NCBI GenBank assembly: GCA_947459055.1
Contig: CANHCG010000010.1
Coordinates: 1 to 14,630 of the forward strand
Source: Cytophagaceae bacterium
Lineage (GTDB): Bacteria; Bacteroidota; Bacteroidia; Cytophagales; Spirosomataceae
Length of the DNA: 14,630 nt
Direction of reading: 5' to 3'
The notes under the pieces are model-generated. The model was given only the letters and a program-made list of their open reading frames with translations. It did no database searches and was not told the DNA's origin. This document shows positions 7,289-14,340 of the stretch, in pieces; position 1 is the stretch's first letter; each line of letters opens with the position of its first letter. The translations under genes and the position numbers were made by a program.

Positions 7289-8008
7289 ATGAAAATTAAT
7301 AAATTAGCTCTATTTATCATTTTTGCCCTATTTTTAGGGGCATGTTCTTCGTCCACGAATAAAACAGAAGGGATTAAATCCTTGGATGCCATGGCTTTTC
7401 AATCCTTATTGAATGAGGACAAAGAGGCTGTGCTCTTGGATGTGCGAACCATCGATGAATTCGAACAAGGACATATCAAAGGGGCGCAAATGGCTGATAT
7501 TTCAAGTTCAGCATTCCAAGAGATCAGCGCAAAACTTGATAAAACTAAACCTGTTTTTGTGTATTGCCTTTCGGGTGGACGTTCCAGTCAAGCAGCTAAT
7601 GCCTTACTGAAAGCTGGCTTCACACGTATTTATAATTTGGATGGAGGAATGTTGGCCTGGAATTTGGCAAATTTAGAAATAAGCACCCAAGAAAAAGCTT
7701 CTTTGGCGTCCTCAGGCATGTCTTTGGCTGATTTTGAAACTGAAATCAAGGGCAAAAAACAGGTTATCGTGGATTACAATGCCGAATGGTGTGGGCCATG
7801 CAAGCAATTAAGTCCGATCTTAAAAGCTTGGGTTAAAGAACAGAACGGTGCTGTGGAATTAATCGAAATCGACGTAGATGCTAATCCTGAGCTTGCCAAA
7901 GCCAAAAAGATCGAAGCCATTCCTTATTTGGAAATGTACAAAGATGGAAAAATGACTTGGTCTAATGTGGGGCTAATCGGCAAAACTGAATTAAATCAGG
8001 CGAAATAA
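7289..8008 (+). CDS. Lipoprotein rhodanese-thioredoxin fusion
   Basis: The 239 residues fuse two domains behind a lipoprotein signal. The signal is MKINKLALFIIFALFLGAC with lipobox LGAC and lipidated Cys19, so the protein is membrane-anchored and faces the periplasm; no acidic surface-export signal follows the Cys. The rhodanese domain (about 30-128) shows LLDVRTIDEFEQGHIKGAQ and the active loop CLSGGRSS with Cys93, then YNLDGGMLAWN. The thioredoxin domain (about 145-239) shows VDYNAEWCGPCKQLSPIL with Cys168/Cys171 and cis-proline in EAIPYLEMY. Domain order and motifs repeat the two preceding cytoplasmic genes, so this looks like an envelope copy of the same pair. It likely couples periplasmic sulfane-sulfur transfer to thiol exchange. 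It ends one base from the convergent msrB. Confidence 0.92.
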   Translation: MKINKLALFIIFALFLGACSSSTNKTEGIKSLDAMAFQSLLNEDKEAVLLDVRTIDEFEQGHIKGAQMADISSSAFQEISAKLDKTKPVFVYCLSGGRSSQAANALLKAGFTRIYNLDGGMLAWNLANLEISTQEKASLASSGMSLADFETEIKGKKQVIVDYNAEWCGPCKQLSPILKAWVKEQNGAVELIEIDVDANPELAKAKKIEAIPYLEMYKDGKMTWSNVGLIGKTELNQAK

Positions 8009-8009
8009 C

Positions 8010-8507
8010 TTATTTTTTCGCGGGTTCAAATCCGATAGAAACCGAATTTACACAATAGCGTAATCCCGTATCCGTAGGCCCGTCGTCGAACACGTGGCCT
8101 AAATGACCGCCACATTTTCCGCAGGTGATTTCGATACGACGCATGCCGAGGGTATTGTCCACCGTTTCTTTGATTACGCCTTTTTTGACTTCCTTGTCGA
8201 AGGAAGGCCAACCGCAATGCGCATCGAATTTGGAATCAGAACTAAATAAAGGAGCACCACATCCGCGACATGTATACATCCCCTTTTCTTTGTGCATTAA
8301 AAACTTACCAGTGAAGGGCTGCTCGGTTCCTTTTTGACGTAAAATATAAAATTCTTCGGGGCTTAATTTAGCCTTCCATTCGGCTTCAGTTGTAGGCAAT
8401 TGACTCATAGATTTTGTTGATTGGGAAGCCACACTTGGATTCTGCCCGCAGGCCTGCAAGGCGATTAAAAATAAGAAGGAATAGGCGATGGCAAATGTGC
8501 TTTTCAT
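8010..8507 (-). CDS. msrB: Peptide-methionine (R)-S-oxide reductase MsrB, lipoprotein form
   Basis: The 165-residue enzyme reduces the R epimer of methionine sulfoxide in proteins. The N-terminus is a lipoprotein signal with lipobox LQAC (lipidated Cys20), then a linker rich in Ser and Thr, so repair takes place in the envelope. The MsrB domain (about 40-163) carries the zinc-binding pairs CRGC (80-83) and CGKC (129-132), the HCGWPSF loop (Cys98, a candidate resolving cysteine), RRIEITC, GGHLGHVFDDGP and the catalytic RYCVNSVSI with Cys152. RYCVNSVS differs slightly from the common RYCINSAS. Regeneration by the thioredoxin-bearing lipoprotein encoded convergently next door is plausible but inferred. 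A perfect -7 element lies about 53 bases upstream. Confidence 0.95.
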   Translation of the reverse strand: MKSTFAIAYSFLFLIALQACGQNPSVASQSTKSMSQLPTTEAEWKAKLSPEEFYILRQKGTEQPFTGKFLMHKEKGMYTCRGCGAPLFSSDSKFDAHCGWPSFDKEVKKGVIKETVDNTLGMRRIEITCGKCGGHLGHVFDDGPTDTGLRYCVNSVSIGFEPAKK

Positions 8508-8559
8508 GGCTGTAAATTTAAAGGTAAACGCATTTTTTTGTAAATTGTTTCATCGGCCC

Positions 8560-8567
8560 CAAATTTA
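8560..8567 (-). promoter_or_regulatory. Candidate -7 promoter element for msrB
   Basis: On the minus strand this reads TAAATTTG, a perfect TAnnTTTG match, placed about 53 bases upstream of the msrB ATG. A TTTG lies 23 bases further upstream (8591-8594), slightly beyond the usual spacing. This would put the -33 element inside the first codons of the divergent SRAP gene, so the two promoters would overlap. A second near match, TACCTTTA, is closer to the start codon. Confidence 0.35.
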
Positions 8568-8572
8568 ATCGA

Positions 8573-9238
8573 ATGTGTTATTATACCGACCAAACAAGTG
8601 CAAAAAAAAACCTCGAAAAGCGTTTTGAGTCACAGGCACTTTTTGAGGCTAGTCATCTACCTAGTGGCAAACAGTCCGGTTTTTCGCACCCAAAATTACC
8701 CATTATCACCCAAGCCAAACCCGGCCTAATTCAATTGATTTCTTGGGGACTAATTCCTGCTTGGGCTACTGCCGAACAAGCCCTCACTTTGCCGAATCAA
8801 ACCTTGAATGCGAAATCGGAAACGATTTTCGAAAAGGCTTCCTTTGAACCCTCGGTGCTACGGCAGCGATGTTTGGTGCTAGTCGACGGATTTTTCGAAT
8901 GGCAAACCCGCGGCAAAGAAAAAATCGAATACCATATTAAACTCTCCGCCCCCGGGCCCTTCGCACTCGCTGGCATTTATGCGATTTGGATGGATCCTGT
9001 TACTCGCGAATTAAAGCCCAGTTTTTCCATCCTGACCACCGCCGCGAATCCATTGATGGAAGAAATCCATAATACCAAAAAACGCATGCCGGTTATTTTA
9101 AGTCCAGAAGCTGAAAAATCCTGGATTTCGCCCATGCCTAGCGATGAAATCAAAGGCTTTTTAAAGCCTTTTGATGAACAACACATGCGGGCGAATCCTG
9201 TTCGTCCGGTGCTAGAGGAACAATTATCCTTGTTCTAG
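8573..9238 (+). CDS. yedK: SRAP domain protein (YedK/HMCES family), abasic-site DNA-protein crosslink shield
   Basis: The 221-residue protein covers one SRAP domain. Members form a thiazolidine crosslink between the N-terminal cysteine and abasic sites in single-stranded DNA, protecting them during replication. The protein starts MCYYTD, so Cys2 becomes the N-terminal nucleophile after Met removal; this fixes the start. Other active-site residues are visible: Asn79 in LNAKSE, Glu109 in VDGFFEW, and His166 in IHNTKKRMPVIL, which is close to the HxRMP motif with a short insertion (HNTKKRMP). SWGLIPAWA (57-65) and ALAGIYAIW are also typical. The family is known to cluster with SOS genes, and here it is convergent with the dnaE-dinB operon, overlapping its end by four bases through a shared CTAG. 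Confidence 0.95.
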   Translation: MCYYTDQTSAKKNLEKRFESQALFEASHLPSGKQSGFSHPKLPIITQAKPGLIQLISWGLIPAWATAEQALTLPNQTLNAKSETIFEKASFEPSVLRQRCLVLVDGFFEWQTRGKEKIEYHIKLSAPGPFALAGIYAIWMDPVTRELKPSFSILTTAANPLMEEIHNTKKRMPVILSPEAEKSWISPMPSDEIKGFLKPFDEQHMRANPVRPVLEEQLSLF

Positions 9239-12165
9239 TCTAGGTGTCGCGGATCGACACGCCAACCTAATTTCCGCAAAGCCTGTACACGTAAACTTCG
9301 ATGCCCGAACTCCTCCATCACCGCACCTTGCATCCAATAGACGCCTCCACCTCGAAAGCTATACTTTTTCAAATCCGTCGGGAAATGCACCGTATCAAAA
9401 AACTCGCCCCGCACATCCAAAAAATAACCGAAATACATCCGATCCCCATTTTTCGTCCGCGTAGGTTTCAGCGTCACCAAATAACCCAAAATATCCCCCC
9501 GCTCGAAACACAAATCGGCATTCAAAAGCGTTTGGGGTAATTCATCGACTAAATCAAAAGGCGAACAGAGCGGAAAACCGAGGAGCTCCCATTGGTCAAA
9601 GGCATCTTCCAACACATCATGTTCCAAGACCGGTAAGGTTCCCCAATGAGTTGTGTCCTCCGAAAACATGTCCATGGAAACCACCGGCGCCCGATTCCCC
9701 TGAAAACGGGCATGCGCCTCCCAAAGTAAGGGTTTTTTCTCCCATCCGAGTCGACGAAAAGCACCTATGCGAACCAATAAAATGACTTGTTCGAGGCCAA
9801 TGGGTACGCGGTGCACAAAATCCTCCCAACTTCGAAAAGGCCCCGCCTGTTGGCGCGCCTCCAATAAATCTCGCACCACTCGCTTTTCCAGGCCTTTGAC
9901 ATGCACCCAACCCAGCCAAATCACCGTCCCCTCCAAGCGCGTTAAAAAATCACTGGCATTCAACTCCGGCGCCTCGATCTGCGCGCCACAGCGCCGCGCC
10001 TCATGGATATAAAACTCTGTCCGGTAAAATCCTCCGAAATTATTGATCACCGCGACCATAAATTCCAAGGGATAATAGGTCTTCAAATACAGACTTTGGT
10101 AACTTTCTACGGCAAAGGAGGCCGAATGGGCCTTTGAAAAACTATAGCCGGAAAAACTCTCCATTTGACGCCAAACCTCCTTCGCCACGGCGGGATCATA
10201 GCCTTTCTCGGTGCAATTGGTAAAAAAAACATCCCGAATCCGCTCAAATTCTGCCCGAGAGCGGTATTTGCCCGACATCCCCCGACGCAACACATCCGCC
10301 TCCGCCAAACTCAAGCCCGCAAAATAATGCGCCACCTTAATCACATCCTCCTGGTACACCATCACCCCAAAGGTTTCTCGCATCAATTCACCCATCAAAG
10401 GATGTACCGGCACATAGGAATCCGGCGCATGGAAACGCTCAATATAGGCCTTCATCATACCCGAAGAAGCCACACCCGGCCGGATAATAGAAGAAGCCGC
10501 GACCAATGTCAGGTAATCTTGGCAGCGTAATTTGGTCAACAAAGACCGCATCGCCGGCGATTCAATGTAAAAACAACCCATCGTTTCATGCCGCATCAAT
10601 TGCTTCCGAAGCCCCTCGTCCCGCATAAAATCCTGCACCCGATGAATGTCCACATCCACACCCCGATTCACTCGAATAATATCGACGGATTCTTTGATAT
10701 GCCCCAGTCCTCGTTGGGATAATATATCGAACTTCGCAAAACCAATTTCCTCGGCCACATACATATCAAACTGGCAAATCGGAAAGCCTTTGGGCATCGG
10801 TTCCAAGGCCGTATAAAAGGCCAAAGGAGCCTCCGAAACCAAAATACCCCCCGCGTGAATGCTTAGATAATTCGGAAAATCGAGTAATAAATTGCCATAC
10901 TTCACAATCAAGGCTTGCATCTCCGAAGCCACCTCCCGCATCGCCGTGGCGGGATCTAACCAGGCATCGATTTCGGATTTGGGAAGCCCGAATACCTTGG
11001 CTAATTCGCGGTAAATCGACTTATCACGAAAGGTGACGTAGGTGGCCAACAAACACACGTGCTGCGCCCCATAACGTTTAAAAATATAATCAATGATTTC
11101 ATCGCGCTCATCCCAAGAAAAATCGATATCAAAATCTGGCGGGCTCGTCCGTTCCGAATTAATAAAACGCTCAAAATACAAATCCAGCGTAATCGGATCC
11201 ACATCCGTAATCCCCAAACAATAGGCCACAATCGAATTCGCCCCACTTCCCCGGCCCACATGAAAATAGCCCCTTGAGCGCGCGTAACGAATGATATCCC
11301 AAGTAATCAAAAAATAGGCATCGAAACCCAAGTCGTGAATGACCTTTAACTCCTTTTTAACTCGTTCTTGCGCCTCCCGATCCGCCCGGGGATAGCGATG
11401 ACGCATGCCCTCGGCGGCGAGTTTAGCGAGCAGCGCACGGTCATCATCCCGACTCGAACTGAATAATCGCCGATTCTTTGGTATTTTAAAATCAAACGAA
11501 AACGAACAATCGGCCAAAATCTCCGCCGCCCCCGTCAATAATTCCGGAAAATCCGCACAAAAAACAGCCAATTCCTCCGGTCGATACATCCGTTCATCTG
11601 CTGAGGCTTGCGCCTCGGGGGCTAATTTGCTCAATAAGATATTCTTATCGATCGCCCGCAACAAACGATGCATTGAAAAGCCCCTTTGGTCCAAAAACGT
11701 AATCGCCTGACACCAAACCATCCCTGTTCGATCCTTTTCTTTCCACAAACGATTCCGATCCTGCGCGCGAATCCCCCAGCGCTCCTGAGCGCCCAAGCTT
11801 TTTACTTGTGTTTTGCGCGCATAGGGAAAAATCGTCCAGACATCCGGGGAAACGGGCGGGCGATCGGGCCAGGGTTCGGATGCTAGCAAATACTGCGAGG
11901 CAAAGCGGTGAATTTGGGCCAAGCCCTCCGCATTTCGGGCGATGCAGAGGTACATGAGAGAATCTTGTTGGCGAAATTCCATGCCTAAGACGGGTTTGAC
12001 GCCGGCGAGTTGGCATGCCTGCACAAAATCAAAAATCCCGGAAGCCCGATGAATATCTGTCAGCGCCAGCGTCTGTATCCCATGCGCCACCGCTGCCTGG
12101 ACCAATTGTTCCGGCGAAAGCGTCCCATAACGCAAGCTATAATACGAATGACAATTCAGGTACAT
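9235..12165 (-). CDS. dnaE2: DNA polymerase III alpha subunit-like, short DnaE2-type (error-prone) polymerase
   Basis: The 976-residue C-family polymerase has an N-terminal PHP domain (about 1-90), a palm with VGRGSGANSIVAY (303-315) and PPDFDIDF (342-349; catalytic Asp344 and Asp346), the third Asp480 in FAKFDIL, the fingers region YSFSKAHSASFA (674-685), a helix-hairpin-helix zone (about 740-800) and an OB-fold (about 888-950). The PHP metal motif is eroded: the usual HxH start reads NCH and TDH reads TDIH, so PHP nuclease activity is doubtful. It is shorter than replicative DnaE and ends soon after the OB-fold, without room for a tau-binding tail. SMDMF (830-834) resembles the clamp-binding QADMF of E. 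coli but lacks the Gln. It is two bases downstream of dinB, which supports a translesion role; DnaE2 versus another short DnaE class is unresolved. Confidence 0.9.
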   Translation of the reverse strand: MYLNCHSYYSLRYGTLSPEQLVQAAVAHGIQTLALTDIHRASGIFDFVQACQLAGVKPVLGMEFRQQDSLMYLCIARNAEGLAQIHRFASQYLLASEPWPDRPPVSPDVWTIFPYARKTQVKSLGAQERWGIRAQDRNRLWKEKDRTGMVWCQAITFLDQRGFSMHRLLRAIDKNILLSKLAPEAQASADERMYRPEELAVFCADFPELLTGAAEILADCSFSFDFKIPKNRRLFSSSRDDDRALLAKLAAEGMRHRYPRADREAQERVKKELKVIHDLGFDAYFLITWDIIRYARSRGYFHVGRGSGANSIVAYCLGITDVDPITLDLYFERFINSERTSPPDFDIDFSWDERDEIIDYIFKRYGAQHVCLLATYVTFRDKSIYRELAKVFGLPKSEIDAWLDPATAMREVASEMQALIVKYGNLLLDFPNYLSIHAGGILVSEAPLAFYTALEPMPKGFPICQFDMYVAEEIGFAKFDILSQRGLGHIKESVDIIRVNRGVDVDIHRVQDFMRDEGLRKQLMRHETMGCFYIESPAMRSLLTKLRCQDYLTLVAASSIIRPGVASSGMMKAYIERFHAPDSYVPVHPLMGELMRETFGVMVYQEDVIKVAHYFAGLSLAEADVLRRGMSGKYRSRAEFERIRDVFFTNCTEKGYDPAVAKEVWRQMESFSGYSFSKAHSASFAVESYQSLYLKTYYPLEFMVAVINNFGGFYRTEFYIHEARRCGAQIEAPELNASDFLTRLEGTVIWLGWVHVKGLEKRVVRDLLEARQQAGPFRSWEDFVHRVPIGLEQVILLVRIGAFRRLGWEKKPLLWEAHARFQGNRAPVVSMDMFSEDTTHWGTLPVLEHDVLEDAFDQWELLGFPLCSPFDLVDELPQTLLNADLCFERGDILGYLVTLKPTRTKNGDRMYFGYFLDVRGEFFDTVHFPTDLKKYSFRGGGVYWMQGAVMEEFGHRSLRVQALRKLGWRVDPRHLD

Positions 12166-12167
12166 GT

Positions 12168-13355
12168 TTATTCCGATTTTTCAGGCAATGCATTTCGCCG
12201 TTCCCCTCGCCCCATCAATCCACTCGCCCGCAAGACGGAAAAATCCCCGTAGCGATTGCGTAGCAAGTCCATAGCCCCATACAAAGGCACCAAACGCGCA
12301 CCTTGATCGAATAAGCCTAATTGCTCCTGCCCTTGCAGTAATTTCGAAAAACGAACGCCAATGAGCCGAATCAGTAAACGTCGGTCATACAAACGCTCAA
12401 ACAAATCCCGCACAGCTGGAATCAAGAGGTGATCACTCGCCGTGGCAGGCAAGGTAATTTGGCGCGTATGCGTATCGAAATTCGAATAGCGGACTTTGAC
12501 GGTCACGCAAGAGGTACATTGGCCGGCTTGTCGGAGGTCGTAAGTGAGCTGCTCGGTCAGGGAACCTAAAATTCGCCGAATCAGCCCCACGTCCGTCGTA
12601 TCTTGTTCAAAGGTCATTTCTTTCGACAAGGATTTCTGTTCTGAATAAGGAACTACGGGTCGTAAATCGATGCCATTCGCCCGTTCCCAGAGCTGAATAC
12701 CTGATTTCCCAAAGGTACGCTCCAATACCTTGAGGGGCATTTGACTTAGGGAACCGACGTGGCTGATGCCCATGTTGCGTAATTGTTGAGCCGTCACCGC
12801 CCCGATCATCGGAATTTTTCCCACGGGCATCGGTGCCAAAAAGGCCTTTTCCTCGCCTGGAAGGACTTGGTATTGGCCGGCGGGTTTGACGAAATTGGTG
12901 GCGACTTTGGAAACGGTTTTGTTGACCGATAGACCAAACGACATATGAAGTCCGGTTTCTTTCTGAATTTTTTGGCGCAAATGCGTGGCAAATTGATAGG
13001 TCCCAAAAAAGCGTTCCATGCCGGTCATGTCTAAATAAAACTCGTCGATGGACGCCTTTTCGACCACGGGTGCCTCCGCCATCACCAAGGAAGTCACCGC
13101 ATCCGAATATTGCGTATAGGCCTCAAAATCTCCGCGTAATACAATTGCATCCGGACAAAGCTTCAGGGCCATTTTCATAGGCATCGCGGATCGGACTCCG
13201 AAAGCGCGCGTTTCATAACTGCAAGCGGCGACAACACCTCGGTCAGAGAGTCCGCCGACAATCACCGGTTTTCCCAGCAATCGATCATCCCGCAGACGCT
13301 CCACCGAAACGAAAAAACTGTCCAAGTCCATATGCACAACGGCACGATCTTGCAT
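12168..13355 (-). CDS. dinB: DNA polymerase IV (DinB), Y-family translesion polymerase
   Basis: The 395-residue Y-family polymerase shows all catalytic parts: HMDLDSFFVSVE (8-19) with Asp10 and steric-gate Phe15, GVVAACSYETRAFGVRSAMP (40-59), and ASIDEFYLD (101-109) with Asp104 and Glu105. The thumb has GLSVNKTVSKVATNFVKPAG and a helix-hairpin-helix GKIPMIGAVTAQQL. The little-finger domain follows (about 245-340), and a near-canonical beta-clamp motif QEQLGLF lies at 343-349. A further 45 residues follow the clamp motif, with LYGAMDLLRNRYGD as in other Pol IV/UmuC-type proteins. Catalysis-competent Asp/Glu argue against an inactive ImuB. It is the first gene of the dinB-dnaE operon, transcribed away from the divergent S24 repressor. 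Confidence 0.96.
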   Translation of the reverse strand: MQDRAVVHMDLDSFFVSVERLRDDRLLGKPVIVGGLSDRGVVAACSYETRAFGVRSAMPMKMALKLCPDAIVLRGDFEAYTQYSDAVTSLVMAEAPVVEKASIDEFYLDMTGMERFFGTYQFATHLRQKIQKETGLHMSFGLSVNKTVSKVATNFVKPAGQYQVLPGEEKAFLAPMPVGKIPMIGAVTAQQLRNMGISHVGSLSQMPLKVLERTFGKSGIQLWERANGIDLRPVVPYSEQKSLSKEMTFEQDTTDVGLIRRILGSLTEQLTYDLRQAGQCTSCVTVKVRYSNFDTHTRQITLPATASDHLLIPAVRDLFERLYDRRLLIRLIGVRFSKLLQGQEQLGLFDQGARLVPLYGAMDLLRNRYGDFSVLRASGLMGRGERRNALPEKSE

Positions 13356-13463
13356 AAAATTGCTAGTTATTTGGTGATTTTGAATACCTTTCGTAACTTC
13401 GAAAAGTATATACGAAAATATTGAATACGAATTTTATTCATTTTAACTTAATAAACAATAGTC
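13356..13463. promoter_or_regulatory. Shared dinB / repressor promoter region with inverted repeats (putative SOS operator)
   Basis: This 108-bp gap between dinB and the divergent S24 repressor is dense in symmetry. TTTCGTA (13389-13395) and TACGAAA (13411-13417) form a perfect 7-bp inverted repeat with a 15-base spacer, and TACGAA recurs at 13426-13431. The perfect palindromes TTCGAA (13398-13403) and GTATATAC (13406-13413) lie inside. TGAATA and TATTCA (13422-13427, 13435-13440) form another inverted repeat, and TGAATAC occurs twice, 41 bases apart. On the minus strand TTCG, 19 bases, then TACTTTTC (13401-13408) is a weak promoter candidate for dinB lying within these sites. Repressor binding here is inferred. 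Confidence 0.55.
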
Positions 13464-14171
13464 ATGAGCACTTTTTTTAGTCAGAATTTACGTTTTTTAC
13501 GCAGCAAGATGTCGGAAAAAACCTCCCAAGAAAAACTGGCTGAATTACTCAAAATCAAGAAACCTACCTTGGGTTCTTATGAATCGGGGCGTGCTGAACC
13601 TAAATATGCGGATTTAATCGCGCTGGCTGAGTTTTTTCAAGTAGAGGTGGACGAATTATTGAAAGAAGATCTCTCGAAACGCATCCCCGGATTAGCGAAT
13701 AAACCGAAGCTACGTATTTTAGCCACGACGGTCAGTCCGGACAATGAGGAAAATATCGAATTCGTACCCATTCGTGCGTTAGCGGGCTATACCGCTTCCT
13801 ACGACGATTTGGAATTCATTAGGGAATTACCGACGTTCCAAGTGCCTTTTTTGGCGAAAGACCGGAAATACCGCGTTTTCCCGATTAAAGGAGAATCCAT
13901 GTTACCGCTCCAACCGGGTTCGCTCGTCTTCGCCGAATATGTCGAAGACTGGAACTCCATCAAAGACGGGACCATTTGCATCGTGGTTACGCGCGAAGAC
14001 GGGGTGGTACTGAAAAAAGTAAGTAATCACTTGGCCGATCGCAAGGTGCTTATCTTAAATTCGACGAATTCAGCCTATGATCCTTATCCGATCCTCGGCA
14101 CAGAAATTCAAGAAATCTGGAAATTCGCCGGGTATTTTCATAATGATTTTCCGATGAAGTACGAAGGGTAA
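13464..14171 (+). CDS. LexA-like repressor: XRE helix-turn-helix plus S24 self-cleaving peptidase domain
   Basis: The protein has 235 residues. The N-terminal XRE-type helix-turn-helix (about 5-68) shows SQEKLAELLKIKKPTLGSYE and the helix SGRAEPKYADLIALAEFF. A linker leads to an S24/LexA-type serine peptidase domain (about 98-225). The catalytic Ser145 lies in IKGESMLPLQPGS and the catalytic Lys184 in GVVLKKV, 39 residues apart, close to the spacing of LexA and UmuD. Ala107-Gly108 in RALAGYT is the likely self-cleavage bond, placed ahead of the peptidase core as in LexA. Unlike LexA, the DNA-binding domain is XRE-type, as in CI-like repressors. Divergence from dinB-dnaE across a repeat-rich gap suggests it represses itself and the operon until RecA-driven cleavage. 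A prophage origin is possible, but no phage genes are visible. Confidence 0.92.
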   Translation: MSTFFSQNLRFLRSKMSEKTSQEKLAELLKIKKPTLGSYESGRAEPKYADLIALAEFFQVEVDELLKEDLSKRIPGLANKPKLRILATTVSPDNEENIEFVPIRALAGYTASYDDLEFIRELPTFQVPFLAKDRKYRVFPIKGESMLPLQPGSLVFAEYVEDWNSIKDGTICIVVTREDGVVLKKVSNHLADRKVLILNSTNSAYDPYPILGTEIQEIWKFAGYFHNDFPMKYEG

Positions 14172-14172
14172 A

Positions 14173-14235
14173 GTCTGGAGGCCGGAGGAGAAAGGCCGGA
14201 GGTGGTATAGGCCAGAGGCGGAAGGCGGTATATAG
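14173..14235. repeat. Purine-rich short repeats, GGCCGGAGG words
   Basis: GGCCGGAGG occurs exactly at 14180-14188 and 14194-14202 and as GGCCAGAGG at 14210-14218. GGTGGTATAGG (14201-14211) and GGCGGTATATAGG further on are also related. The first 15 bases (14173-14187) match the reverse complement of the CTTCGGCCTTCGGAC core of the downstream array at 12 of 15 positions. The segment is therefore an inverted relative of that array. Confidence 0.6.
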
Positions 14236-14271
14236 GCTACACTTCGAACTAACAATAAGAGTAAATAAATC

Positions 14272-14287
14272 GACGCATAAATGCGTC
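14272..14287. repeat. Perfect inverted repeat GACGCAT-AA-ATGCGTC
   Basis: Seven-base arms are separated by two bases; as RNA this would fold as a GACGC/GCGTC stem with an ATAAAT loop. No U-tract follows on either strand, so an intrinsic terminator is unlikely. It lies about 100 bases after the S24 repressor stop. Confidence 0.5.
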
Positions 14288-14293
14288 TCAAAC

Positions 14294-14319
14294 TTTGGCA
14301 AACCTAAAGGATTGCCAAA
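14294..14319. repeat. Perfect 8-bp stem-loop TTTGGCAA / TTGCCAAA
   Basis: The arms are 14294-14301 and 14312-14319 with a 10-base loop. There is no U-tract after the stem, so a Rho-independent terminator of standard form is not supported. It could be a processing or stability hairpin at the 3' end of the repressor transcript, or a protein-binding site. Confidence 0.45.
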
Positions 14320-14340
14320 TGAGCTGCCTTCGGACTGCGA

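Noticed and set aside
12168..13355. ImuB (inactive Y-family polymerase)
   Set aside because: Asp10, Asp104 and Glu105 are all present, as is a good clamp motif, so this is a catalytically competent DinB.
9235..13355. Horizontal transfer of the polymerase block based on apparently higher GC in parts of dnaE
   Set aside because: The impression is by eye only and uneven. No mobile-element border, tRNA or direct repeat was found, and GC was not computed.
13464..14171. Prophage remnant marked by a CI-like repressor
   Set aside because: No integrase, structural gene or attachment-site duplication is visible, and the gene sits opposite dinB-dnaE as expected for an SOS regulator.
14272..14319. Rho-independent terminator for the S24 repressor
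   Set aside because: Both stems are real but neither is followed by a U-tract, and they lie 100 bases or more after the stop codon. They are listed only as inverted repeats.
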